A stretch of DNA of 64,000 nt from Fretibacter sp964410285 (GCA_964410285.1 CAYPFR010000005.1:62001-126000), one strand, 5' to 3'; counted from the stretch's first letter, positions 17,643 through 26,456 are shown. Numbers and translations: made by a program. The notes: generated by a model not told the origin, from the sequence alone.

Positions 17643-17687
17643 AATGCCTGTATAGGCAAAGCCGCGCAGAGCGGCTAGGCTAAAGAT

Positions 17688-18287
17688 ATGCATCCTCATG
17701 AGCTGACATTGATCGTCCCTGCTAGCGGATTTTCTCGGCGCTTCGGCGCGCAAGATAAGTTAACGGCCAAACTCGCGGGGCGTCCTTTGGCGGATTACGC
17801 GGCGGCCCTAGGTGAGGCTGTGGGTTTTCAACGAAAGATTGCTGTATTGCCAGATAATAGGGGCTTGCGCGCGCAAATATTCATGCATCGCGGGTTTGAG
17901 ATTGTGATAAATCCAGCGCCCGATCGGGGGCAGGCCTTTTCAATTCATTGCGGTGCACTTGCGGCTTTGGCAAGGGCGGCAAAGCGAGGAACCCTGCCTA
18001 ACTTCATGGTATTATTAGGCGATATGCCGCTCCTGCCTAAACATCATATCCAAAATCTGATTGCCCAGGCCGAAGAAGGCGTTACGAAAACGGCTTATCA
18101 AGGCCACAGCCAACCTCCCGCAGTTTTTGCTGGGCGCGCGGCGCAGGCTTGGCGGCAGCCGCCCGTCAAAGCGCTTGGAGGCGGGACAAAAAATCTTGTC
18201 CCTCTGGCCCCGCCATATGGGGATGATGTCGACACCCCCGAAGATTTGGCGCGGATTGAGAAATATCTACAAAATCAGATGACCTAA
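17688..18287 (+). CDS. MobA/MocA-like NTP transferase (Moco nucleotidyltransferase)
   Basis: Predicted to attach a nucleotide (CMP or GMP) to molybdopterin cofactor. The 199-residue protein has the GT-A-like fold: PASGFSRRFGAQDKL near 10-25 stands where LAAGxSxRMGxxK is usual, and LLGDMP near 107 gives the metal-binding Asp. Near the end GDDVDTPEDL matches the common DIDTPEDL tail of MocA-like proteins, favouring the cytidylyltransferase branch. The altered N-terminal loop (PASGF for LAAGx) is worth noting but keeps Gly, Ser and Arg. It heads the moaD-moaE-moaB-moaC run. Confidence 0.75.
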   Translation: MHPHELTLIVPASGFSRRFGAQDKLTAKLAGRPLADYAAALGEAVGFQRKIAVLPDNRGLRAQIFMHRGFEIVINPAPDRGQAFSIHCGALAALARAAKRGTLPNFMVLLGDMPLLPKHHIQNLIAQAEEGVTKTAYQGHSQPPAVFAGRAAQAWRQPPVKALGGGTKNLVPLAPPYGDDVDTPEDLARIEKYLQNQMT

Positions 18288-18327
18288 TGATAAGGTTAAG
18301 GGCCAGCATAGCCGGTGATAGTTAGTG

Positions 18328-18573
18328 ATGATAAAGATACTTTTTTTTGGCCGGTTCTCGGACGCTGCAACCCAGATGGAATGCGAACTTCCAGAGGGGG
18401 TTAGCGATATCAAAGCATTGGCGGCATGGATTTGCAGCGACAATGCTGCCTTCGCCAAGTTATATGCGGGAAAAGGGAACCGCGTCGCTCTTAACCAGTG
18501 TTTCGCAGACCCTGCCGCCCTTATTCAAGACGGGGATGAAATCGCTTTTATGTCGGCGCTAAGCGGAGGTTAA
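18328..18573 (+). CDS. moaD: Molybdopterin synthase sulfur carrier subunit MoaD
   Basis: Ubiquitin-like small subunit of molybdopterin synthase, 81 residues. It ends in LSGG; the terminal Gly-Gly is thiocarboxylated to carry sulfur. I use ATG 18328 rather than the adjacent in-frame GTG at 18325. The next gene, moaE, starts two bases after the last sense codon region ends, so the two subunits are made together. Confidence 0.93.
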   Translation: MIKILFFGRFSDAATQMECELPEGVSDIKALAAWICSDNAAFAKLYAGKGNRVALNQCFADPAALIQDGDEIAFMSALSGG

Positions 18574-18574
18574 G

Positions 18575-19024
18575 ATGATCACGGTTTCAATCACTGGCGC
18601 ATCCTTTGAGCCTGAGGCTCTTCTGGCCGATTTTCGTATCCAAAACGAGAGCGCAGGCGCGGTCGCGTCCTTCACAGGATCGGTGCGTAGTGAAAATGGC
18701 GCAGTGAGCCTGCTAACGATCTCCCATTATCCGTCTATGACAGAGTCTGAAATACAGAAGATTGCGGAGAGCGCTATGCGGCGTTGGCCGCTTTTGGGGC
18801 TACATATCACCCACCGCACTGGCGAGATGTCCGCAGGCGAGCCGATTGTCTTCGTCGCCGCCGCAAGCTCGCACCGCAGAGAGGCCTTTGAGGCTGTGGA
18901 TTTCATGATGGATTATCTTAAATCTGAAGCGCCGTTTTGGAAACAAGAAACTCGCGCCATGACGACGGAGTGGATCGAACCCAAAAACAAAGATCAACAC
19001 GATATAGGCCGCTGGAGGAATTAA
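18575..19024 (+). CDS. moaE: Molybdopterin synthase catalytic subunit MoaE
   Basis: Large subunit of molybdopterin synthase, 149 residues; it converts cyclic pyranopterin monophosphate to molybdopterin with MoaD-borne sulfur. GAVASFTGSVR near 28-38, SHYPSMTE near 51, VAAASSHRREAF near 94 and the late Lys in KSEAPFWKQE near 116-125 are the conserved features. The stop overlaps the moaB start (TAATG). Confidence 0.93.
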   Translation: MITVSITGASFEPEALLADFRIQNESAGAVASFTGSVRSENGAVSLLTISHYPSMTESEIQKIAESAMRRWPLLGLHITHRTGEMSAGEPIVFVAAASSHRREAFEAVDFMMDYLKSEAPFWKQETRAMTTEWIEPKNKDQHDIGRWRN

Positions 19025-19551
19025 TGGGAATTGATGAAAGCCGTGAGTTCAAGCCTGTGAATCTAGCGGTGCTAACCGTATCTGATACGCGTACAGCCCG
19101 TAATGATACCTCCGGAGATTTACTCGCGGCGCGCATCATACATGCGGGGCACCTGCTTGTCGGGCGGGCGCTTGTGCGTGATGATATAGAAAAAATCCGC
19201 GGGCAGCTTCGGCTATGGATTGCAGATCCAAATATTGATGCGGTCATTACGACAGGCGGCACAGGGTTAACTGGGCGGGACGTGACAGTGGAGGCCGTGA
19301 TCCCACTATTTGATAAGGTTATAGACGGATTTTCGGTGATTTTTCACAAGATTTCATACGAGACTATTGGCCTTTCAACCCTCCAATCACGGGCTTGCGC
19401 GGGGCTCGCGGGTAAAACCTTTATCTTCTGCCTCCCGGGGAGTAACGGCGCGGTAAAGGACGGGTGGGATAAAGTCATTAGCGCCCAACTTGATAGTCGC
19501 CATCGGCCCTGTAATATGGTTGAACTTATGCCGCGTTTGGATGAAAACTAG
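19024..19551 (+). CDS. moaB: MoaB/MogA-family molybdopterin adenylyltransferase
   Basis: Adenylates molybdopterin before metal insertion. GGAGG sits five bases before ATG 19024, which lies inside the moaE stop (TAATG); an open frame extending to 18937 inside moaE has no such signal. The 175-residue protein has LTVSDTR near 17, TTGGTGLTGRDVT near 79 and CLPGSNGAVKDGW near 140, the fold signatures shared with MogA and the MoeA core. Confidence 0.92.
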   Translation: MGIDESREFKPVNLAVLTVSDTRTARNDTSGDLLAARIIHAGHLLVGRALVRDDIEKIRGQLRLWIADPNIDAVITTGGTGLTGRDVTVEAVIPLFDKVIDGFSVIFHKISYETIGLSTLQSRACAGLAGKTFIFCLPGSNGAVKDGWDKVISAQLDSRHRPCNMVELMPRLDEN

Positions 19552-19586
19552 ATCGTCCGCACGCCTAATTGCCACGAAAGAAATCA

Positions 19587-20060
19587 ATGAATGATCTGAC
19601 GCATTTTGACAAAGAAGGACGCGCGGCCATGGTCGATGTCGGGGGTAAAGCCGTTACGGCGCGGCGCGCAGTTGCGATAGGAAAAGTCTCTATGCGCGCG
19701 CAGACCCTAAAATTGATCACAAGCGGCGGAACAAAGAAGGGCGACGTTATCTCTATTGCGGAACTCGCTGGAATCATGGGCGCCAAACAAACAGCCAACC
19801 TCATTCCGCTTTGCCATCCGTTGCCGCTCTCTAAGGTAGGCGTTAAAATTACCGCCGTTGATGATGGACTTAACGTTTGGGCGGAAACCAAGACTGCGGG
19901 GCAAACAGGGGTTGAGATGGAAGCGCTCACGGCGGTCTCCATTGCCTGCCTGACGGTCTATGATATGCTCAAAGCCGTTGACCGCAACATGATCATTGGG
20001 GAGATTAAACTCGTCGAAAAATCAGGTGGTAAATCTGCTGATTGGACGCAAGAGCAATAG
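19587..20060 (+). CDS. moaC: Cyclic pyranopterin monophosphate synthase MoaC
   Basis: With MoaA it builds cyclic pyranopterin monophosphate from GTP. HPLPLSKV near 72-79 and GVEMEALTAVSIACLTVYDMLKA near 108-130 are the active-site segments, with MVDVGGK near 14. I start at ATG 19587; a TTG 18 bases upstream is in frame but unnecessary. Length 157. It closes the Moco run. moaA, the radical SAM partner, is not in this window. Confidence 0.93.
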   Translation: MNDLTHFDKEGRAAMVDVGGKAVTARRAVAIGKVSMRAQTLKLITSGGTKKGDVISIAELAGIMGAKQTANLIPLCHPLPLSKVGVKITAVDDGLNVWAETKTAGQTGVEMEALTAVSIACLTVYDMLKAVDRNMIIGEIKLVEKSGGKSADWTQEQ

Positions 20061-20212
20061 GGACCTCGATAGCCCACGCGCAAGATTGTTTGCCTGCCGA
20101 ATTGCGTTCGAGCGACTTTCCGGCGATAAGGGCTTGCGTCTATCGCTTAAACACCCTTATTTATGCATAAAATTGCATATAGACATATCGTCAAAACCTC
20201 AAGGAGCCTCCC

Positions 20213-21388
20213 ATGCGTGAAGCCGTTATCGTATCCACCGCCCGTACACCAATCGGCCGCGCATATCGCGGCGCTTTCAATGCAACGGCTTCGCCAACCC
20301 TCGCGGGACACTGTATAGATGAAGCGGTCAAAAGGGCAGGGATTGACGGGGCAGAGGTGGAAGATGTGAATATGGGCTGCGCGCTCCAGCAAGGTGTGCA
20401 AGTTACCATTGGCCGCAATGCGGTACTCGCGTCAAACCTTCCTGTGACGGTGCCGGCGCAATCAATTGATCGCCAATGCTCCTCTGGTATGATGGCCATC
20501 GGAATGGCGGCCAAGCAGATTATTGTCGATAATCAACAGATCACCATTGGCGGCGGGGTCGAAAGTATTTCTATGGTACAAACAGCTGAGATGCGTGTGG
20601 CGCCTGATATGAATGTGGTTGCCAAACATCCCAAGGCCTATATCCAGATGATCGATACGGCAGAAATTGTCGCCAAACGCTACGGCGTTTCGCGCGAGGC
20701 CATGGATGAATACGCTCTTATCTCTCAGCAGCGCACACATGCCGCGCAGGAAGCGGGCAAATTTGCTGATGAAATCGTTCCGCTGTCATCAACCATGAAG
20801 GTGATGAATAAAGAAACCAAAGAGGTATCAGAAAAAGAGGTGACTTTGCCTAAAGACGAAGGCAATCGCCCGTCGACTTCGCTGGAGGGCCTGCAAGGCC
20901 TCAAAGCCGTTCGCGGTGAAGGCTTTACGATTACCGCTGGCAATGCTTCGCAGCTCTCTGATGGGGCCTCGGTCTCTGTGCTGATGGAAGCTAAAGAAGC
21001 GTCCAAGCGCAATCTTGATCCGCTTGGGATCTACCGCGGCATGGCGGTTGCGGGACTTGAGCCAGATGAAATGGGTATCGGCCCCGTATTTGCGATTCCT
21101 AAGCTGCTCAAAGCAAATGGACTAACTATGGATGATATTGACCTATGGGAGCTCAATGAGGCCTTTGCGGTACAAGTGATTTACTGCCGTGACAAGCTTG
21201 GGATTCCGATGGAACGCATGAATGTGAACGGCGGCGCAATTTCTATCGGTCATCCTTACGGCATGTCCGGCGCGCGAATGGTGGCTCACGCCTTGATCGA
21301 GGGGAAGCGCCGTAAGGCCAAATATGTCGTGAGTACAATGTGCGTCGGCGGCGGTATGGGGGCTGCAGGGCTCTTTGAAGTTGCCTAA
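20213..21388 (+). CDS. Acetyl-CoA acetyltransferase (thiolase)
   Basis: Thiolase family enzyme, 391 residues, cleaving or forming beta-ketoacyl-CoA. The catalytic triad is complete: Cys89 in DRQCSSGM, His347 in GHPYGMSGAR and Cys377 in CVGGGMGAA, with NEAFA also present. AAGGAG precedes the ATG. It is followed in the same direction by an SDR and a MaoC gene, a set expected for beta-oxidation of acyl-CoA in which MaoC hydrates and the SDR oxidises. The chain length handled cannot be read from sequence. Confidence 0.92.
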   Translation: MREAVIVSTARTPIGRAYRGAFNATASPTLAGHCIDEAVKRAGIDGAEVEDVNMGCALQQGVQVTIGRNAVLASNLPVTVPAQSIDRQCSSGMMAIGMAAKQIIVDNQQITIGGGVESISMVQTAEMRVAPDMNVVAKHPKAYIQMIDTAEIVAKRYGVSREAMDEYALISQQRTHAAQEAGKFADEIVPLSSTMKVMNKETKEVSEKEVTLPKDEGNRPSTSLEGLQGLKAVRGEGFTITAGNASQLSDGASVSVLMEAKEASKRNLDPLGIYRGMAVAGLEPDEMGIGPVFAIPKLLKANGLTMDDIDLWELNEAFAVQVIYCRDKLGIPMERMNVNGGAISIGHPYGMSGARMVAHALIEGKRRKAKYVVSTMCVGGGMGAAGLFEVA

Positions 21389-21503
21389 CCTTCGGCAGCA
21401 TAAAAGCCAGGTAAATATAGATCTAATTAAGCGCGGCGGGCGGACTCGATGCCGCGTCAACATCGTTTAGCCGCCAATTTTAAGCGGCCTTGAGGAATAG
21501 AAA

Positions 21504-22421
21504 ATGAGTGCAGTAGAATTTAAAGACCGCGTTGCCATCGTAACAGGGGCAGGGGGCGGCCTAGGGCGGTCCCATGCAATCGCTTTGGCAGCGCGCGGGG
21601 TTAAAGTTGTGGTAAACGATCTTGGCGGGGCCGTTGACGGAACGGGTGGATCGGAGACCATGGCGCAGCAAGTCGTGGCCGAAATTAAGGCCGCAGGCGG
21701 ACAGGCTATTGCGAACGGCGCCAATGTCACCAAAGAAGATGAAGTGCAGGCCATGGTCGCAGAAGCCATCGAGACCTTTGGTCATGTCGATATTCTGGTC
21801 AATAATGCTGGTATTTTGCGCGATAAATCTTTTTCCAAAATGACCATGGCGGATTGGAAACTAGTCGTGGACGTACACTTACATGGCTCCGCTACATGCA
21901 CCAAAGCGGTTTGGAACCACATGAAAGAGCGCGGCTATGGACGTATCGTTATGACAACGAGTAGTTCCGGCATGTATGGTAATTTTGGCCAAACGAATTA
22001 CGGCGCGGCGAAGGCGGGTTTATCGGGCTTTATGCGCACGCTCTGCCTTGAGGGCGCGAAATATGATATTCGCGTCAATACGCTCTCGCCTACCGCGCGT
22101 TCCCGTATGACTGAAAACCTTATGCCTGAAGAGATATTAGAAAAACTCACGGTGGAATCGGTAACGGCAGGCCTTGTTTATTTGGTTTGTGATGACGCCC
22201 CGAACCGCATGATCCTATGCGCGGGAGCAGGCGGTTATTCAGAGACTAAAGTTTTTGAGACCCAAGGCATTAATTTGTCAGAGGGTGAGCAAACCGCAGA
22301 AAATGTGGCGCATTTCATCGGTCAAATCAGAGATACGTCTGGCCAAGAAGAATTTACAAATGGCGGGCAGCAAGGCACCAAGTTTCTCACGCGCATCCAG
22401 AAAGGCGATTACGCCAAATAA
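21504..22421 (+). CDS. Short-chain dehydrogenase, multifunctional-enzyme type 2-like
   Basis: NAD(P)-dependent 3-hydroxyacyl-CoA dehydrogenase-like SDR, 305 residues. GAGGGLGRSHA near 15-25 is the Rossmann nucleotide loop, NNAG at 100-103, and Ser153-Tyr166-Lys170 form the catalytic triad. The NDLGG motif and the extended C-terminal part resemble the dehydrogenase domain of peroxisomal MFE-2. With the downstream MaoC hydratase this recreates, as separate proteins, the MFE-2 dehydrogenase plus hydratase-2 pair. GAGGAATAG provides the ribosome site. Confidence 0.9.
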   Translation: MSAVEFKDRVAIVTGAGGGLGRSHAIALAARGVKVVVNDLGGAVDGTGGSETMAQQVVAEIKAAGGQAIANGANVTKEDEVQAMVAEAIETFGHVDILVNNAGILRDKSFSKMTMADWKLVVDVHLHGSATCTKAVWNHMKERGYGRIVMTTSSSGMYGNFGQTNYGAAKAGLSGFMRTLCLEGAKYDIRVNTLSPTARSRMTENLMPEEILEKLTVESVTAGLVYLVCDDAPNRMILCAGAGGYSETKVFETQGINLSEGEQTAENVAHFIGQIRDTSGQEEFTNGGQQGTKFLTRIQKGDYAK

Positions 22422-22445
22422 AGCTAGCATAAACGGGAGCAAGGC

Positions 22446-22901
22446 ATGAGAACTGTAGAAAAAGATGAGTTATTTTCGCTGATTGGCGAAGAGATAGGGG
22501 TGAGCGATTGGATACGGATTGACCAAGATCGGATCAATGTCTTTGCCGACGTCACGGAAGATCATCAATTCATTCATGTCGATGTGGAGAAGGCCAAGTC
22601 AACACCCTTTGGCGCGACCATCGCCCATGGGTTTTTAACTTTATCGCTACTCTCTAAATTTTCCGAACAAGGCTCTCTCACGCTTAAGGGCGTTAAAATG
22701 GGAATGAATTACGGCTTTGATAAAGTCCGTTTTCTCTCGCCTGTGCCGGTGGACTCAAAGGTGCGCGGACGATTTACCCTCAAAGACGCGGTTGAAAAGC
22801 GTCCGGGACAGTTCTTGATCACATATGATATCACGGTGGAGATTGAAGGCGGGGATAAGCCGGCGCTCATCTGTGAGTGGATGAGCATGCAATTTTGCTA
22901 G
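22446..22901 (+). CDS. MaoC-family (R)-specific enoyl-CoA hydratase
   Basis: Hotdog-fold hydratase of 151 residues. The hydratase-2 motif is present: FADVTEDHQFIH near 34-45, with catalytic Asp and His, followed by IAHGFLTLSLLS near 60-71. It starts 24 bp after the SDR stop, with GGAGCAAGGC upstream, so the two are cotranscribed. Role in the same acyl-CoA pathway is inferred from position. Confidence 0.9.
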   Translation: MRTVEKDELFSLIGEEIGVSDWIRIDQDRINVFADVTEDHQFIHVDVEKAKSTPFGATIAHGFLTLSLLSKFSEQGSLTLKGVKMGMNYGFDKVRFLSPVPVDSKVRGRFTLKDAVEKRPGQFLITYDITVEIEGGDKPALICEWMSMQFC

Positions 22902-22952
22902 CTTGCCGGGTATAAGATTAAACCAAGCTGCAAAGCCCCTTCATGTGGGCAT

Positions 22953-22989
22953 AAAAAACCCGGCGGGAAATTTCTCTCCGGCCGGGTTT
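22953..22989 (-). terminator. Rho-independent terminator for bamE
   Basis: On the minus strand AAACCCGGC and GCCGGGTTT pair across a 16-base loop and continue into a six-T run, 28 bp past the bamE stop. The plus-strand side has only three T residues, so it serves mainly the minus strand. Confidence 0.75.
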
Positions 22990-23016
22990 CAGAGGTGGTA
23001 CGAAAGCTCACTCGTC

Positions 23017-23526
23017 CTAGCGGCCTCCGCGAGGTCCACCTCCCCCCCCCGGGATCGAATCCTGACCGCCAATGGCACTGGTTGGCAGGCGGCCCACGGA
23101 ACCAAAAATTTGCTCCAACACAGAAAGTTCGCGCCCCCTTGTCGGCGTTTTGCGGTCAACAAAATTCACGTAACGCCCGTCCTCAATGCCGTATTCGGCC
23201 ACTTTTTCGACTTGCCCGTCCTCATTAAAGGAAATTGCCGTAATGGAACGCTCCTCAATGAGTGGGCGCAAATAGGCAAAACTCTGGCGTACGCTATTCA
23301 TATAATACCAAGTATCGGTGGCGACATCCTCGTCAAACGTGCCTTTGACAGACGGGTTTCCAAGGCGTGCCAGCACAGTTGATTTTGTATCTGATCCGGG
23401 CTCGACTTCTTGGGGTTTTGCGTCTGCTGTCGGGACATAGCCATGGGTTCTGAGGATGGGATTGCACCCCGTAACGGCAATGGCAGAAACGATAAGCGCG
23501 AGTTTGGCAAAAACACGGGGTGTCAT
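23017..23526 (-). CDS. bamE: Outer membrane assembly lipoprotein BamE (SmpA/OmlA)
   Basis: Accessory lipoprotein of the BAM complex that inserts barrel proteins in the outer membrane. The signal peptide ends in a lipobox (AVTGC). The SmpA/OmlA core follows: GSDTKSTVLARLGNPS near 44-59 and WYYMNS near 73. I take ATG 23526 as start; upstream in-frame TTG and GTG codons would add five residues before the signal peptide. The C-terminal tail is Gly/Pro/Arg-rich and encoded by a run of nine G. It diverges from the bc1 chaperone gene, an arrangement conserved in alphaproteobacteria. Confidence 0.9.
   Translation of the reverse strand: MTPRVFAKLALIVSAIAVTGCNPILRTHGYVPTADAKPQEVEPGSDTKSTVLARLGNPSVKGTFDEDVATDTWYYMNSVRQSFAYLRPLIEERSITAISFNEDGQVEKVAEYGIEDGRYVNFVDRKTPTRGRELSVLEQIFGSVGRLPTSAIGGQDSIPGGGGGPRGGR
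23042..23050. repeat. Nine-base C homopolymer inside the bamE 3' end
   Basis: C9 on the plus strand (G9 in bamE mRNA) encodes the Gly run eight to ten residues from the BamE C-terminus. Such tracts are prone to slippage and to sequencing error; a shift here would change only the last residues. Confidence 0.9.
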
Positions 23527-23642
23527 CTGGTTCACTTTCAAAGGCTTAGCCGTAAAGGTTGGCTTGCGTTAGAGGTGTTTCTTCACTAGCTAAAGCGCGT
23601 CGGGCTTGCAAGACAATGTCTGTAATTTAATGGAGTGTAAAG

Positions 23643-24224
23643 ATGGGATTTTTCTCAAAGATTTTTAGTCGCAAAAGCGCGGCCAAAGTCGATGCCGAAC
23701 GCATTTATGACGAGATGATGACTCGCTCCCGTCAGCCCGAATTTTACGGCCACGGCCGTGTGAGTGACAATTATGATGGACGGATCGATGTGCTGAGCCT
23801 GCACTTATCTGTAATTATCCGCGCGCTAAATACTCATGGAGAGCAGGGCAAACGCCTCGCGCAGGCGCTTTATGAGGTTATGCGCGATGATTGGGATGTT
23901 GCTTTGCGAGAAGAAGGCATGTCCGATACGGGCACGATGAAACGAATCAAACCAATGATTCGTCTGTTTTACACCCGTCTTAAGGCCTATACGGACGGAA
24001 TTAATGCGGGTGATATTTCTACAGCGCTTCGGGAAGGTGTCCTTGCTGCAGGGGGTGAAAGTGAGGAGCAGGGCGGCTCACAGAAAGTTGGCGGCGATGA
24101 TAGCGAATTTCTTGAGCCTTTAGCGTCCTATGCTATGGCCTGCGCGTCAGCGCTTGACGGGAAATCCTTAGGCGAAATCGCGCTCATAGAGTTTACCCTG
24201 CCTCAACCGCCCAAAAAACGCTAA
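23643..24224 (+). CDS. Ubiquinol-cytochrome c chaperone family protein
   Basis: Assembly factor for the cytochrome bc1 complex, related to mitochondrial Cbp3. The 193-residue protein has the family core: EFYGHGRVSDNYDGRIDVLSLH near 37-58, then RALNTHGEQGKRLAQALYEVMRDDWD and a Gly/Ser-rich linker near 140-155. GGAG precedes the ATG. It diverges from bamE and is followed, after only 90 bp, by plsX. In many alphaproteobacteria a DUF177 (YceD-like) gene lies in that gap; none fits here. Confidence 0.88.
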   Translation: MGFFSKIFSRKSAAKVDAERIYDEMMTRSRQPEFYGHGRVSDNYDGRIDVLSLHLSVIIRALNTHGEQGKRLAQALYEVMRDDWDVALREEGMSDTGTMKRIKPMIRLFYTRLKAYTDGINAGDISTALREGVLAAGGESEEQGGSQKVGGDDSEFLEPLASYAMACASALDGKSLGEIALIEFTLPQPPKKR

Positions 24225-24314
24225 TCTTACGATTAATACCCTATATTTATCCAAATTCGGGATTAGTCATTTTGCGTCAGCTAAGCTATATCCAAGAAGA
24301 ATTAAGGACACTTC

Positions 24315-25367
24315 ATGCTTGAAGGACTAATCATATCTGTGGACGCGATGGGCGGCGATAATGCGCCGGCTATTGTTGTGGAGGGCATTGATCATTTCGT
24401 CAAAGGCGCCGGGAAGGGCCGTAAATCCCGTTTTATTCTGCACGGTAATGAAGCGCAGCTCGGCCCCTTACTTGCGCTCGCGCCTGAAGCCGCTGTGCGG
24501 GTGGAAGTTCGTCATACTGAGCATGAAATCGAGATGGACGCCAAGCCTAGTCAAGCCTTGAGGCGCGGCAAAGGCTCTTCTATGTGGAATGCGATCCAGT
24601 CGGTAAAATCTAGCGAAGCCGATATTGCGGTCTCGGCAGGCAATACAGGCGCGCTGATGGCCATGTCCATGATGATCTTGAAACGTAAGCAGGGCGTACA
24701 ACGCCCCGCAATCGCGGCAAGCTGGCCAAGTCCCAATGGGATGAATGTTGTTTTGGATGTAGGGGCGAATATTGATTGTGATGCAGGGCAGCTAACTGAA
24801 TTTGCTGTGCTGGGGGAGGCGTATTACCGGGCGCTATATCATGTGGAGCGTCCGCGCGTGGGGCTGCTGAATGTGGGGACCGAGGAGCTAAAAGGCAATG
24901 CCGTTATCAAGGCTGCGCATGAGCGACTCTCCGAAAGTCAGCTTGGCTTAAACTATATCGGCTATGTAGAGGGAAATGATATTTCAATGGGCGGCGCCGA
25001 GGTCATTGTAACCGACGGCTTTACAGGGAATATAGCGCTTAAGACTGCAGAGGGTACAGCTAAGCTTATTGGAACATATTTCAACGAAGCCCTACAAGGT
25101 AATGCCTGGTCGAAATTTACGACCTATCTCAATGCTCTCTCGCTGCGGAAGCTTAAAAAACGGATTGATCCGCGAAATTCTAATGGCGGCGTTTTTCTGG
25201 GTCTGAACGGGATTGTTATCAAAAGCCATGGCGGCACCGACAAAGTTGGCTTTGCAAATGCACTGAATATAGCCGTCGGCCTTGCCGAGAGTGATTTTCT
25301 GCGCACGATTGACGCAACGCTCACGGCTTTGCATGACGAGGATGATAATATAGGGTTTTTGACATGA
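24315..25367 (+). CDS. plsX: Phosphate acyltransferase PlsX
   Basis: Makes acyl-phosphate from acyl-ACP for phospholipid synthesis, as a peripheral inner membrane enzyme. VDAMGGDNAP near 9-18 is the family signature; GNTGALMAMSMMIL near 112-125 and DGFTGNIALKTAEG near 233-246 also match. Length 350. AAGGA precedes the ATG. The stop overlaps the fabH start (ATGA), linking head-group acylation and chain initiation. Confidence 0.95.
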   Translation: MLEGLIISVDAMGGDNAPAIVVEGIDHFVKGAGKGRKSRFILHGNEAQLGPLLALAPEAAVRVEVRHTEHEIEMDAKPSQALRRGKGSSMWNAIQSVKSSEADIAVSAGNTGALMAMSMMILKRKQGVQRPAIAASWPSPNGMNVVLDVGANIDCDAGQLTEFAVLGEAYYRALYHVERPRVGLLNVGTEELKGNAVIKAAHERLSESQLGLNYIGYVEGNDISMGGAEVIVTDGFTGNIALKTAEGTAKLIGTYFNEALQGNAWSKFTTYLNALSLRKLKKRIDPRNSNGGVFLGLNGIVIKSHGGTDKVGFANALNIAVGLAESDFLRTIDATLTALHDEDDNIGFLT

Positions 25368-26335
25368 TCCGTTCAGTTATCACCGGCACAGGATCCTATT
25401 TGCCAAAAAATATTGTAACCAACACTGAACTGGCGGCGCGTGTAGATACGTCCGATGAGTGGATACAGGCGCGAACAGGCATAAAACAGCGACATATCGC
25501 GGCAGATGCCGAAACAACGTCAGATCTTGCAACCGAAGCTGCAAGGCGTGCGATTTTTGATGCGGGAATAACCGCCGATGATATTGATCTGATTGTTATG
25601 GCTACGACGACGCCTGATTACACATTTCCAGCTTGCGCGACCATGGTTCAGGACCGCCTAGGCATTCGCCGCGGCGCGGCATTCGATGTGCAGGCGGTAT
25701 GCAGCGGTTTTCTTTATGCGGTGAAGATCGTGGATTCTATGATCCGCACAGGCGCCGCAAAAACCGCGCTTATAATCGGGGCAGAGACCTTCTCTCGGCT
25801 TTTGGATTGGGAAGATCGCACGACCTGCGTCCTCTTTGGCGATGGCGCGGGGGCGGTAATATTGTCTGCGCAGGATGGGAAGGGTAATGCCAGTGACCGG
25901 GGGTTGCTCTCGAGCCTGATTCGCTCTGATGGCCAGCACAGAGAATTGCTTTATGTCGACGGCGGTCCATCAAAAACCGGAACAGTTGGTCATGTGCGTA
26001 TGATAGGAAATCAGGTCTTCCGCCATGCCGTCAAAGACATTGCGGACGCAATGAATGAATGCGCGGCGCAGGCTGGCATAGACATTACGGAAATTGACTG
26101 GTTCGTCCCCCACCAAGCCAATCAACGTATTTTGGACGGAGTTGCGCGCCGCCTGAAGCTGAAATCAGAGCAGGTAATTTCGACGGTGGCGCTTCATGCG
26201 AACACGTCGGCTGCTTCGGTTCCACTTGCGCTTGACACGGCAATCAAGGATGGCCGGATCAAAAAAGGCGAGCTGGTAATGCTAGAGGCCTTTGGCGGCG
26301 GCTTTACTTGGGGCGCTGCATTATTGAGATTATGA
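25364..26335 (+). CDS. fabH: 3-oxoacyl-ACP synthase III (FabH)
   Basis: Condenses acetyl-CoA with malonyl-ACP to start fatty acid synthesis. The Cys-His-Asn triad is visible: Cys113 in AVCSGF, His250 in PHQANQR and Asn280 in LHANTSAAS; FGGGFTWGA closes the protein. Length 323. It begins inside the plsX stop. Confidence 0.95.
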   Translation: MIRSVITGTGSYLPKNIVTNTELAARVDTSDEWIQARTGIKQRHIAADAETTSDLATEAARRAIFDAGITADDIDLIVMATTTPDYTFPACATMVQDRLGIRRGAAFDVQAVCSGFLYAVKIVDSMIRTGAAKTALIIGAETFSRLLDWEDRTTCVLFGDGAGAVILSAQDGKGNASDRGLLSSLIRSDGQHRELLYVDGGPSKTGTVGHVRMIGNQVFRHAVKDIADAMNECAAQAGIDITEIDWFVPHQANQRILDGVARRLKLKSEQVISTVALHANTSAASVPLALDTAIKDGRIKKGELVMLEAFGGGFTWGAALLRL

Positions 26336-26456
26336 AGCACAAATAGTGTCATATATATGTTATTTATGACCTTTTATCGGTTTTTACTTGCCATGCGCGC
26401 GGTAAATTTGTTTTAATAACGAGGCAGCCGGACTCATTCTGGCTACGGGGGAAAAA

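Noticed and set aside
17643..17753. Longer MoeA N-terminus
   Set aside because: It would overlap the divergent mocA coding start and adds no conserved sequence.
22903..23382. 159-codon plus-strand frame
   Set aside because: Antisense to bamE and running across its terminator hairpin.
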